A DNA stretch of 12,962 nucleotides, taken from NCBI GenBank assembly GCA_020050375.1, contig JAGVKR010000239.1:1-12962 (forward strand). The letters run 5' to 3'. Origin of the DNA: Planctomycetales bacterium. Lineage in GTDB: Bacteria; Planctomycetota; Planctomycetia; Planctomycetales; Planctomycetaceae. Made by a program: the position numbers and the translations under genes. Every line of letters starts with the position of its first letter. Within the stretch, counting starts at the first letter, position 1. Positions 6,386-12,718 of this stretch are shown here, piece after piece. The notes under the pieces are model-generated. The model did not search any database. It had not been told where the DNA came from and worked only from the letters and a program-made list of their open reading frames with translations.

Positions 6386-8767
6386 ATGTCTGCATTCATC
6401 AACCACCTCCTCACGTTCCTGTCCCGCCTGCGAAGCGGAGCGATTGACGTTTCCAACGCGGCGTACGAGCGACAGGTCGCGGAGATCAATCGACGGGAAC
6501 AGAATTTCGCCCGGCTGTCCGATCAGGAGTTGCGGGAGAGATTCTCAGCAATTGGGCGAGGCGCGCGAAAGGGAATGCGTCTCGACGCCCAGTTGATTGA
6601 CGCCTTCGCGTTCGTCCGCGAATCCGCGCGGCGCACGGTCGGGATGCGGCCTTACGACGTTCAAATCCTGGCGGCGCTGGCCATGCAGGATCGCAAGCTG
6701 GTCGAAATGCAGACTGGCGAAGGGAAGACGCTGGCCGCCGTCCTTCCGGCGGCGCTCCGCGCGGGTCTGGGACGGGGCGTCCATGTGCTGACGTTTAACG
6801 ATTATCTGGCGGCACGCGATGCCGAATGGATGGGGCCGATCTATCGGTTTCTCGGTCTCACCGTCGGGCACGTCGTGCAAGGCATGCCGGCCGCCGAGCG
6901 GCGCGCGGCGTATGCCTGCGATGTGACCTACGTCACGGCCAAAGAAGCGGGATTCGATTTCCTGCGCGACCAGTTGTGCCTCGATCGACGAGAGTGCGTG
7001 CAGCGCGGTTTTCATTTTGCGATCGTCGACGAGGCTGATTCGATCTTGATCGACGAGGCCCGCGTGCCGCTCGTGATCGCCGGTCCTGCCGACGAGAGCC
7101 CGGAAGACCTGTACCGCCTCGCCGGGATTGTTCGCACGTTGCGCCCCGGCGTCGATTACTCGACCGACGAGGGATGGCGCAACGTCAGCTTCGACCCCCC
7201 GGGCCTGGACAAGTTGCAGCGCGAATTGCGCTGCGGCGAGCTGCACACGGAAGAAAATGGGCATCTCCTCACCCGGTTGAACCTGGCCTTGCAGGCGGAA
7301 GTGCTGTTGCGGCGCGACGTCGATTACCTCGTGCGCGACGGAGCGATTGCCTTGATTGACGAATTGACTGGCCGGGTCGCCGAGAATCGTCGCTGGCCCT
7401 ACGGGCTTCAAGCCGCCATCGAAGCCAAAGAACGCGTGCCGATTGAGCCGCAGGGAAAAATCCTCAATTCAATCACGCTGCAACATTTTCTGGAACAATA
7501 CGAGGGCCTGGCGGGGATGACGGGAACCGCGCAGGAGGCGGCTGAAGAATTACAGGCCTTCTACGGCCTGCGTGTGACGGTCATTCCCCCGAATCGACCC
7601 TGCGTCCGCACCGATCACACTGACCGCGTTTTTTCGACGAAGGTCGCGAAATACGCGGCCATGATCGGCGAGATCGGCGTCGCGCACAAAGCCGGGCGGC
7701 CCGTACTGGTGGGGACGGCCAGCGTCGAGGAATCCGAACGTCTGGCCCAACTGCTGAGTGAGTCGGCGATTCCCTGCCGGGTCCTCAATGCGAAGAACGA
7801 TCAGCAGGAAGCGGCGATCGTCGCCGACGCCGGGGCATTGGGCGCGGTGACGATCTCGACGAACATGGCTGGCCGCGGCACCGACATTCGCCTCGGTGGG
7901 AACGACGAGCGCGGTCGCGGGCAGGTGCTTTCACTTGGGGGCTTACTCGTTTTAGGAACGAATCGGCACGAGTCGCGGCGGATCGACAACCAGCTCCGCG
8001 GCCGCGCGGGACGCCAGGGGGATCCCGGCGAATCCCGATTCTTTGTCAGCCTCGAGGACGATTTGATCCACCGCTATGGAATCAACGACCTGATCGCGCA
8101 GCCTGCGAACGGCTCTAGCGGAAAATCGCTCGACGATCCGGCCGTGGCGCGAACAATTGCGCACGTGCAGCGCGTCATCGAGGGGGAATGCTTCGAGATC
8201 CGCAGCATGCTCCGCCGCTATTCATTCTGCCTCGAACGACATCGTCGGCTCATGCACGAACGTCGGGAAAAGCTGCTGGCCGGCGCCGAGCATCCGGCTC
8301 TGCTGCGCAAGACCGATCCGGACCTGTTTCGAAACCTGGCCGCGGAGTTCGGCGACGCCGTCGTCGAGCAGGCGGAACGGGAGGTCACGTTGTGTCAGAT
8401 GGATCGCTGCTGGTCCGAGCATCTGGCGCAGGTGTCGGAGATTCGTGAGGGAATCCATCTCATGAGTTATGGGGGCCAGAACGCCTTCAGCCTGGGGGGC
8501 CAGAACGCCTTCGATGAATTCAACCGTCAGATCAATCATGCCTTCCGCGAGATCTCCCGGCGAATCGACGACGAAGTCATTGCCACTTTCCGAACGACCC
8601 GCATGACCGCCGCCGGCATCGATTTGAAGAAAGAAGGGCTCCTCGGCCCCCACCTCCACCTGGACGTACATGATCAACGACAATCCTCTGGGGGACGTCT
8701 TCGCGCGGCTGGCCCGCGGAATCAAACGGGCCGCGCAACGACGATAGGCGTAGGGAGGACCGATTGA
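6386..8767 (+). CDS. SecA-like preprotein translocase ATPase (second SecA type), C-terminus frameshifted
   Basis: This is a SecA DEAD-motor protein: Walker A QTGEGKT at 109-115, Walker B VDEADSILIDEAR at 214-226, MTGTA at 378-382, motif V TNMAGRGTDIRLGG at 492-505 and the arginine finger region QLRGRAGRQGDPG at 536-548. SecA pushes unfolded proteins through the SecYEG channel using ATP. It lacks the C-terminal linker and Cys-rich zinc site of canonical SecA and is shorter, so it fits a SecA2-like paralogue of the kind seen in planctomycetes; I see no zinc motif. The frame as it stands stops at 8765-8767, but from 8652 the +1 frame reads TSTWTYMINDNPLGD and ends at the TAG 8745-8747, which is the better C-terminus (about 786 residues in all). 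The shift point is the C5 tract at 8647-8651. An octapeptide is duplicated at 8465-8512. No Shine-Dalgarno is visible before the ATG. No accessory Sec genes are adjacent. Confidence 0.9.
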   Translation: MSAFINHLLTFLSRLRSGAIDVSNAAYERQVAEINRREQNFARLSDQELRERFSAIGRGARKGMRLDAQLIDAFAFVRESARRTVGMRPYDVQILAALAMQDRKLVEMQTGEGKTLAAVLPAALRAGLGRGVHVLTFNDYLAARDAEWMGPIYRFLGLTVGHVVQGMPAAERRAAYACDVTYVTAKEAGFDFLRDQLCLDRRECVQRGFHFAIVDEADSILIDEARVPLVIAGPADESPEDLYRLAGIVRTLRPGVDYSTDEGWRNVSFDPPGLDKLQRELRCGELHTEENGHLLTRLNLALQAEVLLRRDVDYLVRDGAIALIDELTGRVAENRRWPYGLQAAIEAKERVPIEPQGKILNSITLQHFLEQYEGLAGMTGTAQEAAEELQAFYGLRVTVIPPNRPCVRTDHTDRVFSTKVAKYAAMIGEIGVAHKAGRPVLVGTASVEESERLAQLLSESAIPCRVLNAKNDQQEAAIVADAGALGAVTISTNMAGRGTDIRLGGNDERGRGQVLSLGGLLVLGTNRHESRRIDNQLRGRAGRQGDPGESRFFVSLEDDLIHRYGINDLIAQPANGSSGKSLDDPAVARTIAHVQRVIEGECFEIRSMLRRYSFCLERHRRLMHERREKLLAGAEHPALLRKTDPDLFRNLAAEFGDAVVEQAEREVTLCQMDRCWSEHLAQVSEIREGIHLMSYGGQNAFSLGGQNAFDEFNRQINHAFREISRRIDDEVIATFRTTRMTAAGIDLKKEGLLGPHLHLDVHDQRQSSGGRLRAAGPRNQTGRATTIGVGRTD
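8465..8512 (+). repeat. In-frame 24-bp tandem duplication in secA-like gene
   Basis: Bases 8465-8488 and 8489-8512 match at 20 of 24 positions, the last 18 exactly. They code for SYGGQNAF and SLGGQNAF in tandem. Normal SecA-type proteins have one such GIHLxxYGGQ-type segment here, so the second copy is an extra eight residues in the helical scaffold region. Confidence 0.85.
8647..8652 (+). other. Frameshift site (C5 tract) in secA-like gene
   Basis: Five C residues at 8647-8651 separate the frame used by the whole gene from the frame that carries the expected C-terminus. With four C residues the protein would read LLGPTSTWTYMINDN without interruption. A +1 slip on CCC-C at translation would give the same product. 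Confidence 0.6.
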
Positions 8768-8787
8768 TTTCGGCTCTCACGGCTCGG

Positions 8788-9012
8788 TCATGGCAGAGCC
8801 TGCGCAAAGGCTTCCACTGTCATCCCGATATCTCGGGCGATTTTTCGTAGCAGCGGCGGCGCAATGTCGCGTCCCTTGTGGAATGGCACAGTGGTCCCGC
8901 GTCCGTCGGCGTGTCGGAACTGCTTGTGAGCTCCGCGCTGCCGGACTTCAACAAAACCGAGCGCCGTCAAGATGGCCACCACCTCTCGCGGCTTCAGAAC
9001 CGGAACCGCCAC
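8788..9012 (-). CDS. hicA: HicA-family mRNA interferase toxin
   Basis: The 74-residue product has the compact double-stranded-RNA-binding-like fold signature of HicA: LTALGFVEVRQRGAHKQF, then TTVPFHKGRDIAPPLLRKIARDIG. The likely catalytic histidine is H29 in GAHKQF. HicA cleaves mRNA and is held inactive by HicB. It begins with GTG at 9012, three bases after the hicB stop, with GGAGGTGA inside the end of hicB acting as ribosome-binding site, so translation is probably coupled. It converges with the secA-like gene, 20-40 bp from its end. Confidence 0.9.
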   Translation of the reverse strand: MAVPVLKPREVVAILTALGFVEVRQRGAHKQFRHADGRGTTVPFHKGRDIAPPLLRKIARDIGMTVEAFAQALP

Positions 9013-9015
9013 GGC

Positions 9016-9225
9016 TCAACTCACCTCCAGCGTTTCCGTCCCTACGAACTCGGATTCATGAACCGGCTCGCCATCTTCTAGCAGCATGGCAATCACCTCG
9101 TGCATATTCTCCCGCAATTCGTCCAGCGACTCCCCCTGAGAGTGGGCGCCGGGAAATCCCGGTACGGAGCCGACAAAAAGACCTGTTTCGGGGCATCGCT
9201 CGATCACAACGGTGTAAGATTTCAC
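9016..9225 (-). CDS. hicB: HicB-family antitoxin, short form
   Basis: The 69-residue product has the HicB degraded RNase H fold: SYTVVIERCPETGLFVGSVPG at the start, then GAHSQGESLDELRENMHEVIAMLLE. It lacks the C-terminal helix-turn-helix or ribbon-helix-helix of longer HicB proteins, so it probably neutralises HicA by binding and may not bind DNA by itself. The GTG at 9225 was chosen because GAGG lies 6 nt upstream and the domain begins there; longer in-frame starts (to 9333) add sequence unlike HicB. Order is hicB then hicA, the reverse of the E. coli operon. Confidence 0.88.
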   Translation of the reverse strand: MKSYTVVIERCPETGLFVGSVPGFPGAHSQGESLDELRENMHEVIAMLLEDGEPVHESEFVGTETLEVS

Positions 9226-9240
9226 GACAAACCTCGATTC

Positions 9241-9253
9241 GCACAATTTGTGC
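9241..9253. promoter_or_regulatory. 13-bp palindrome upstream of hicB, possible operator
   Basis: GCACAA-T-TTGTGC is a perfect 6-1-6 palindrome 15 bp upstream of the hicB GTG. The position suits an autoregulatory operator. No clear -10/-35 pair was found around it. Confidence 0.4.
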
Positions 9254-9341
9254 CGGTAGCAGGTTCGACTTCGCGGAAGACCGACCGCTGAAGCAGGAAG
9301 ATCATCGTACCACGCCCGCAGGCCAGGGACCACATCATTGG

Positions 9342-9365
9342 GGGGGATAACTGTGCCTGTCCCCC
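9342..9365. repeat. Small hairpin around a GTGCCTGTCCCC motif
   Basis: GGGGGA (9342-9347) pairs with TCCCCC (9360-9365) around a 12-nt loop that includes GTGCCTG. The motif GTGCCTGTCCCC is common in intergenic DNA of planctomycetes and other bacteria, as I recall it; this copy looks like a REP-type remnant. Confidence 0.4.
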
Positions 9366-9414
9366 TTCCCGGGCTGTGAACGGCATCGCAACAGTGGCAG
9401 CTCGGCGTCCACGA

Positions 9415-9528
9415 TCACGAAGAACGCCACATTCGGGCGAGGAGGAACGCGACCACCGCGACGAGGATGGCCCCGTTGACGGCGAGCAGAGTTCGGACGA
9501 GATTCGGCCGCTCGGGCGCGTCCCCCAT
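9415..9528 (-). CDS. Possible 37-residue single-pass membrane peptide
   Basis: An ATG at 9528 (minus strand) opens a frame of 37 residues: a polar start MGDAPERPNLVR, then a hydrophobic run TLLAVNGAILVAVVAFLLA, then RMWRSS and stop. This is the arrangement of a small membrane peptide with a positively charged end. GAGG lies 12 nt upstream of the ATG, a little far. I do not recognise it; it could be a real small protein, the N-terminal remnant of a longer membrane-anchored protein, or chance. Confidence 0.35.
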   Translation of the reverse strand: MGDAPERPNLVRTLLAVNGAILVAVVAFLLARMWRSS

Positions 9529-9669
9529 GTTCGAATATTACCTCATCTCGCCTCCCGCCGTGGGAGTGGGATCCAGTAGAGGTTGCGACCAACCCGTTTT
9601 TTTCGAAGACTTTTCCAGATCCGGAAAACGGGTCGGATTCGAATCCCGAAATTCGGGTAAAATAGGCGC

Positions 9670-9806
9670 AAAGCTGAAAGCGGAAAGCCGCAAAATGTTT
9701 AGCCGCGAGGCGCACCCGAGTGTGGACTCTGTTTCGATGTTGGACGTTGGACGTTCCGGTCGCTTCGACCGTCCAGCGCGATGCCCCCTGACCCCGTTCC
9801 AGGGGG
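9670..9806. repeat. Heptamer runs and hairpins in the long spacer
   Basis: Two short runs with 7-bp period are present: AAAGCTG, AAAGCGG, AAAGCCG, CAAAATG at 9670-9697, and TTCGATG, TTGGACG, TTGGACG, TTCCGGT at 9733-9760. After them comes a 7-bp stem CCCCCTG (9784-9790) with CAGGGGG (9800-9806). No coding sequence is convincing in 9530-10166 on either strand, though long open frames exist there because of the base composition. Confidence 0.55.
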
Positions 9807-9959
9807 AGGCTCTTCCGCTCGAATCTTCTGTTGCCAAGATTCTCGATCACCTGACAGGGCATTGCTTTGCGGCCGATTGCAATCGAATGCAGTGAATCCG
9901 TGCTTCGATTGCGTTCCCAAGTGCATGTTTGAGCTGAGTGGGCTGGTTTGTGATTATGG

Positions 9960-10062
9960 GTAAATGGCCATCGAATCATTCACAAGGCAATTTCAGATAA
10001 TTCTTTACATTCAAAATCAGCCACGTCGATGTATTTTAATATAGATAAAATGGGGGACATGG
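9960..10062. other. AT-rich patch in otherwise GC-rich DNA
   Basis: About 100 bp, including GTATTTTAATATAGATAAAA at 10031-10050, are much richer in A and T than the surroundings. It lies 100-200 bp ahead of the TVP38 gene and could hold its promoter, but no -35/-10 pair with standard spacing was found. Confidence 0.4.
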
Positions 10063-10084
10063 TACGCAACATCCACGTTGCGTA
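10063..10084. promoter_or_regulatory. 8-bp perfect hairpin upstream of the TVP38 gene
   Basis: TACGCAAC (10063-10070) pairs with GTTGCGTA (10077-10084) around a 6-nt loop. It is 83 bp upstream of the ATG at 10167 and directly downstream of the AT-rich patch, where an operator or 5'-leader hairpin could sit. Confidence 0.35.
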
Positions 10085-10166
10085 TCGTTGCATGCTCCGA
10101 CTTCTTCGTGACGAGCGGCATCAAAATGGACCGAGATTGAATCCGAGCTGATCAGATCCCCATCGA

Positions 10167-10961
10167 ATGAGCCCCAACGTCGAGACACCTGGAAGGCCTG
10201 CCTCAAGCGCCCGCGTTGCGCTCGCATTCGGCTTCGCGGCGGTCCTTCTGGCAGTTGTCGTACTGTTGAGCGTCCCGGCGACGCGCGACTGGTTCAATCG
10301 CCACCTGCTGACGTTTTTCGATTTCGTCCAGGGGATGCAGGGATGGGGACCGATCGTCGTCGGAGCGGCGTACATTCCGGCGTGTCTGCTGTTCCTGCCG
10401 GGCTCACCTGTGACGCTCTTCGGCGGTTTCGCCTTCGGAGCGACATTGGCCGGGCTGGCGCGGGTGACGGCCTGCGTTTCTGTCGGCAGTACGCTGGGGG
10501 CGTCGCTGGCGTTTCTGGTCGGGCGTTATCTGGCGCGGGGCTGGATCGAAAGTCGCGTGGCAGCCCATCCCCGGTTCCGGGCGATCGACGTGGCGGTCGG
10601 CAAGGAAGGTTTCAAGATCGTGCTGCTGACGCGCCTTTCGCCCGCGTTTCCCTTCAACCTGCTCAACTACGGTTTCGGATTGACCGGGGTGTCGTTTCGC
10701 GACTATGTGGCAGCCTCGTGGCTGGGAATGCTCCCAGGAACAATTCTCTTCGTCTACGTCGGTTCGACGACGCGACAACTGGCCGACATTCTTGCCGGCA
10801 AGGTTGAGGCGTCGGCAGCGCAACAAGTGTTTTTCTACGTCGGCCTGGCGGCAACCGTGCTGGCGACCGTGGTCATCACACGGGTCGCCCGACGCGCCCT
10901 CGATGCGGCGATTCCGGAAACGCCGACAAACGATCTGGAAATTTCGCAAGGCAACAATTGA
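10167..10961 (+). CDS. TVP38/TMEM64 (DedA-like, SNARE-associated) membrane protein
   Basis: The 264-residue product has the family's re-entrant loop motifs: FLPGSPVTLFGGFAFG at 76-91 followed by GSTLGASLAFLVGRYLARGW (107-126), and a second half with LLTRLSPAFPFNLLNYGFGLT (153-173) and GMLPGTILFVYVG (187-199). Membrane helices are predicted at about 18-38, 60-80, 84-118, 150-200 and 220-240. DedA/VTT-type proteins are thought to act as lipid scramblases or proton-linked transporters in the cytoplasmic membrane. The oxidoreductase gene follows in the same direction after 122 bp, a pairing (sometimes fusion) found in other bacteria. The ATG at 10167 has no strong ribosome-binding site but gives a normal family length. 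Confidence 0.88.
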   Translation: MSPNVETPGRPASSARVALAFGFAAVLLAVVVLLSVPATRDWFNRHLLTFFDFVQGMQGWGPIVVGAAYIPACLLFLPGSPVTLFGGFAFGATLAGLARVTACVSVGSTLGASLAFLVGRYLARGWIESRVAAHPRFRAIDVAVGKEGFKIVLLTRLSPAFPFNLLNYGFGLTGVSFRDYVAASWLGMLPGTILFVYVGSTTRQLADILAGKVEASAAQQVFFYVGLAATVLATVVITRVARRALDAAIPETPTNDLEISQGNN

Positions 10962-10974
10962 CTTGTGAAAGCCT

Positions 10975-11033
10975 GTAGTGTGGACTTCAGTCCACACGAG
11001 CTGTCGTATCGTGTCGGCTGAAGCCAACACTAC
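10975..11033. repeat. REP-like pair of hairpins in inverted orientation
   Basis: The left unit (10975-10998) contains the perfect 8-bp stem GTGTGGAC/GTCCACAC around a 4-nt loop. The right unit (11010-11033) is its inverted copy, matching 20 of 24 bases, with stem GTGTCGGC/GCCAACAC and one mispair. The ends GTAGTG and CACTAC also pair. Two REP-like hairpins facing each other form a BIME-like unit. It sits between the TVP38 and oxidoreductase genes and might affect mRNA processing, or may simply be an inserted repeat. Confidence 0.75.
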
Positions 11034-11083
11034 TATTTGCGTGCAACCGTCGATTCAATCGAAACCTTTCCACGTGTTGAGTC

Positions 11084-12610
11084 ATGCCCGATCCGGTTCG
11101 CATCCTGCCCGACGACGAGCACAATCGAACGCTTGTCGCGAACGTCCATCCCCCCGACTGGGTGAATCCCACACCTGCAGTGCGGTACAACCTCGTTGTG
11201 ATCGGGGCCGGGACGGCGGGGTTGATCACAGCAATCGGAGCGGCGGGGCTCGGTGCGCGGGTGGCGCTCATCGAGCGCGAGCTGATGGGGGGAGATTGCC
11301 TGAATGTCGGGTGCGTTCCTTCGAAGGCGTTGATCCGCTCGGCCCGCGCTTTGTCGGCGGTCCGCGACGCCGGCCAATTCGGCGTCGAGACGCCAGCCGG
11401 AGCAAAGCTCAACTTTGCCGCCGTGATGGAACGCATGCGTCGGCTGAGGGCGTCGATCAGCCCCAACGATTCGGCCGAGCGGTATCGGGCGCAGGGCGTG
11501 GACGTATTCCTGGGCGCCGGGCGATTTCAGGGAGGAGATACGATTCAAGTGGGAGACGCGGTGCTCCGTTTCAAGAAAACGGTGATCGCCACCGGGGCGC
11601 GCGCCGCGCGGCCTGAAATCTCGGGGCTCGCCGACGTCGGTTACTTGACCAACGAGACGGTGTTCACGCTCACGGAGTTGCCGCAGCGGTTGGCGGTGAT
11701 CGGCGCCGGCCCGATCGGGTGCGAGCTGGCCCAGGCCTTCGCCCGCTTCGGATCGCAGGTCACACTGCTGGGGTCGGCGCCTCAAATCCTGCCGCGAGAG
11801 GAATGCGACGCCGCGGCCCTGGTCGAATCGGCCTTGAAACGCGACGGGATCGATCTGCGTCTCGGGTGCCGGGTGTTTCGTGCCGAGCAGCGCGGCGGAG
11901 ATAAGGTTTTGCACCTCGAAGGGAACGGAGCTCGGCAAGAATTGTCCACCGACGCGATTCTTGTGGGAGCGGGCCGCGCGCCGAACGTCGAAGGACTGAA
12001 TCTCGAAGGAGTCGGCGTCGATTACGACTTGAAAGCGGGAGTCCACGTCGACGACCGGCTGCGGACCACCAACCCTCGAATTTTCGCTGCGGGAGATGTC
12101 TGCTCGCAGTTCCAGTTCACGCATGCCGCCGACGCTATGGCGCGGATCGTCATTCAGAACAGCCTGTTCTTTGGGAGGGCGAAGGCCAGCGCGCTGGTCA
12201 TTCCGTGGTGCACTTATACCGATCCCGAGATCGCCCATGTGGGATTGTCGGAGAGCACCGCGCGGGAGCGCGGCATTCCCATCGACACGTTCGTGCAGAA
12301 CTTCACGCATGTCGACCGGGCGATTCTCGACGGCGAAACCGAAGGGATGGTGAAGATTCATGTCCGAAGGGGATCGGATACGATCGCCGGGGCGACTGTC
12401 GTTGCCTCGCATGCGGGCGAAATGATCTCCGAAATCACACTGGCGATTACGGCCGGTTCGGGGCTGAGAACGCTGGCCCGCACGATCCATCCGTACCCGA
12501 CACAAGCCGAGGCGATCAAGCGGGCCGCCGACGCTTACAACCGTACACGCCTGACGCCGCTCGTCAAATCGCTGTTCGCCCGGTGGCTGGCGTGGGGAAG
12601 AGGGGGTTAG
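11084..12610 (+). CDS. FAD-dependent pyridine nucleotide-disulfide oxidoreductase, mercuric reductase-like
   Basis: The 508-residue product has an N-terminal ~34-residue extension, then the FAD Rossmann motif GAGTAG (41-46), the redox-active disulfide C72-LNVG-C77 with VPSK, ATGARAARP near 169, a second Rossmann motif GAGPIG (207-212) for NAD(P)H, the FAD-contacting FAAGDVC, and the C-terminal dimer motif HPYPTQAE (H469, E476). It therefore has a full catalytic set of this flavoprotein family. It lacks the N-terminal heavy-metal-binding domain and the C-terminal vicinal cysteine pair needed by MerA for Hg(II), and no mer genes are near, so mercury reduction is doubtful. A membrane-associated redox role together with the upstream TVP38 protein is inferred from the recurrent pairing. 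The ATG at 11084 has only a weak ribosome-binding site. Confidence 0.9.
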   Translation: MPDPVRILPDDEHNRTLVANVHPPDWVNPTPAVRYNLVVIGAGTAGLITAIGAAGLGARVALIERELMGGDCLNVGCVPSKALIRSARALSAVRDAGQFGVETPAGAKLNFAAVMERMRRLRASISPNDSAERYRAQGVDVFLGAGRFQGGDTIQVGDAVLRFKKTVIATGARAARPEISGLADVGYLTNETVFTLTELPQRLAVIGAGPIGCELAQAFARFGSQVTLLGSAPQILPREECDAAALVESALKRDGIDLRLGCRVFRAEQRGGDKVLHLEGNGARQELSTDAILVGAGRAPNVEGLNLEGVGVDYDLKAGVHVDDRLRTTNPRIFAAGDVCSQFQFTHAADAMARIVIQNSLFFGRAKASALVIPWCTYTDPEIAHVGLSESTARERGIPIDTFVQNFTHVDRAILDGETEGMVKIHVRRGSDTIAGATVVASHAGEMISEITLAITAGSGLRTLARTIHPYPTQAEAIKRAADAYNRTRLTPLVKSLFARWLAWGRGG

Positions 12611-12684
12611 AGGATCGAAGGTAGAGAATAGAACTTACGTTTCGATCCTCGATCCTCTATCTTCTATCTTCGGTCCTCGGTTCC
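12610..12684. repeat. Heptamer tandem repeats folded as an inverted repeat
   Basis: Left block: GAGGATC, GAAGGTA, GAGAATA, GAACTTA (12610-12637). Right block: CGATCCT, CGATCCT, CTATCTT, CTATCTT, CGGTCCT, CGGTTCC (12643-12684). Segments 12610-12631 and 12657-12678 are reverse complements at 18 of 22 positions. It begins at the stop codon of the oxidoreductase gene and could work as a transcription stop by its fold, though it lacks a classic T-tract. Confidence 0.75.
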
Positions 12685-12718
12685 GGTTAATCGACGCAAC
12701 TTTGTGACATCGACGCGC

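Noticed and set aside
9630..9660. GGATTCGAATCC resembling a tRNA T-arm
   Set aside because: It is only a 12-bp palindrome followed by a CCCGAA-A-TTCGGG palindrome; no acceptor stem, anticodon arm or D-arm can be built around it.
9335..9979. Long open frame of 214 codons on the minus strand
   Set aside because: It crosses heptamer runs and hairpins, has no domain-like pattern, no ribosome-binding site, and Arg/Ser/Gly-rich content typical of chance frames in GC-rich DNA.
11033..12505. Long minus-strand frame of 490 codons opposite the oxidoreductase gene
   Set aside because: The plus-strand frame holds every flavoprotein motif; the antisense frame arises from codon bias in GC-rich DNA.
11084..12610. 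Annotation as true mercuric reductase (merA)
   Set aside because: The N-terminal heavy-metal domain and the C-terminal cysteine pair are absent and no mer operon genes are present.
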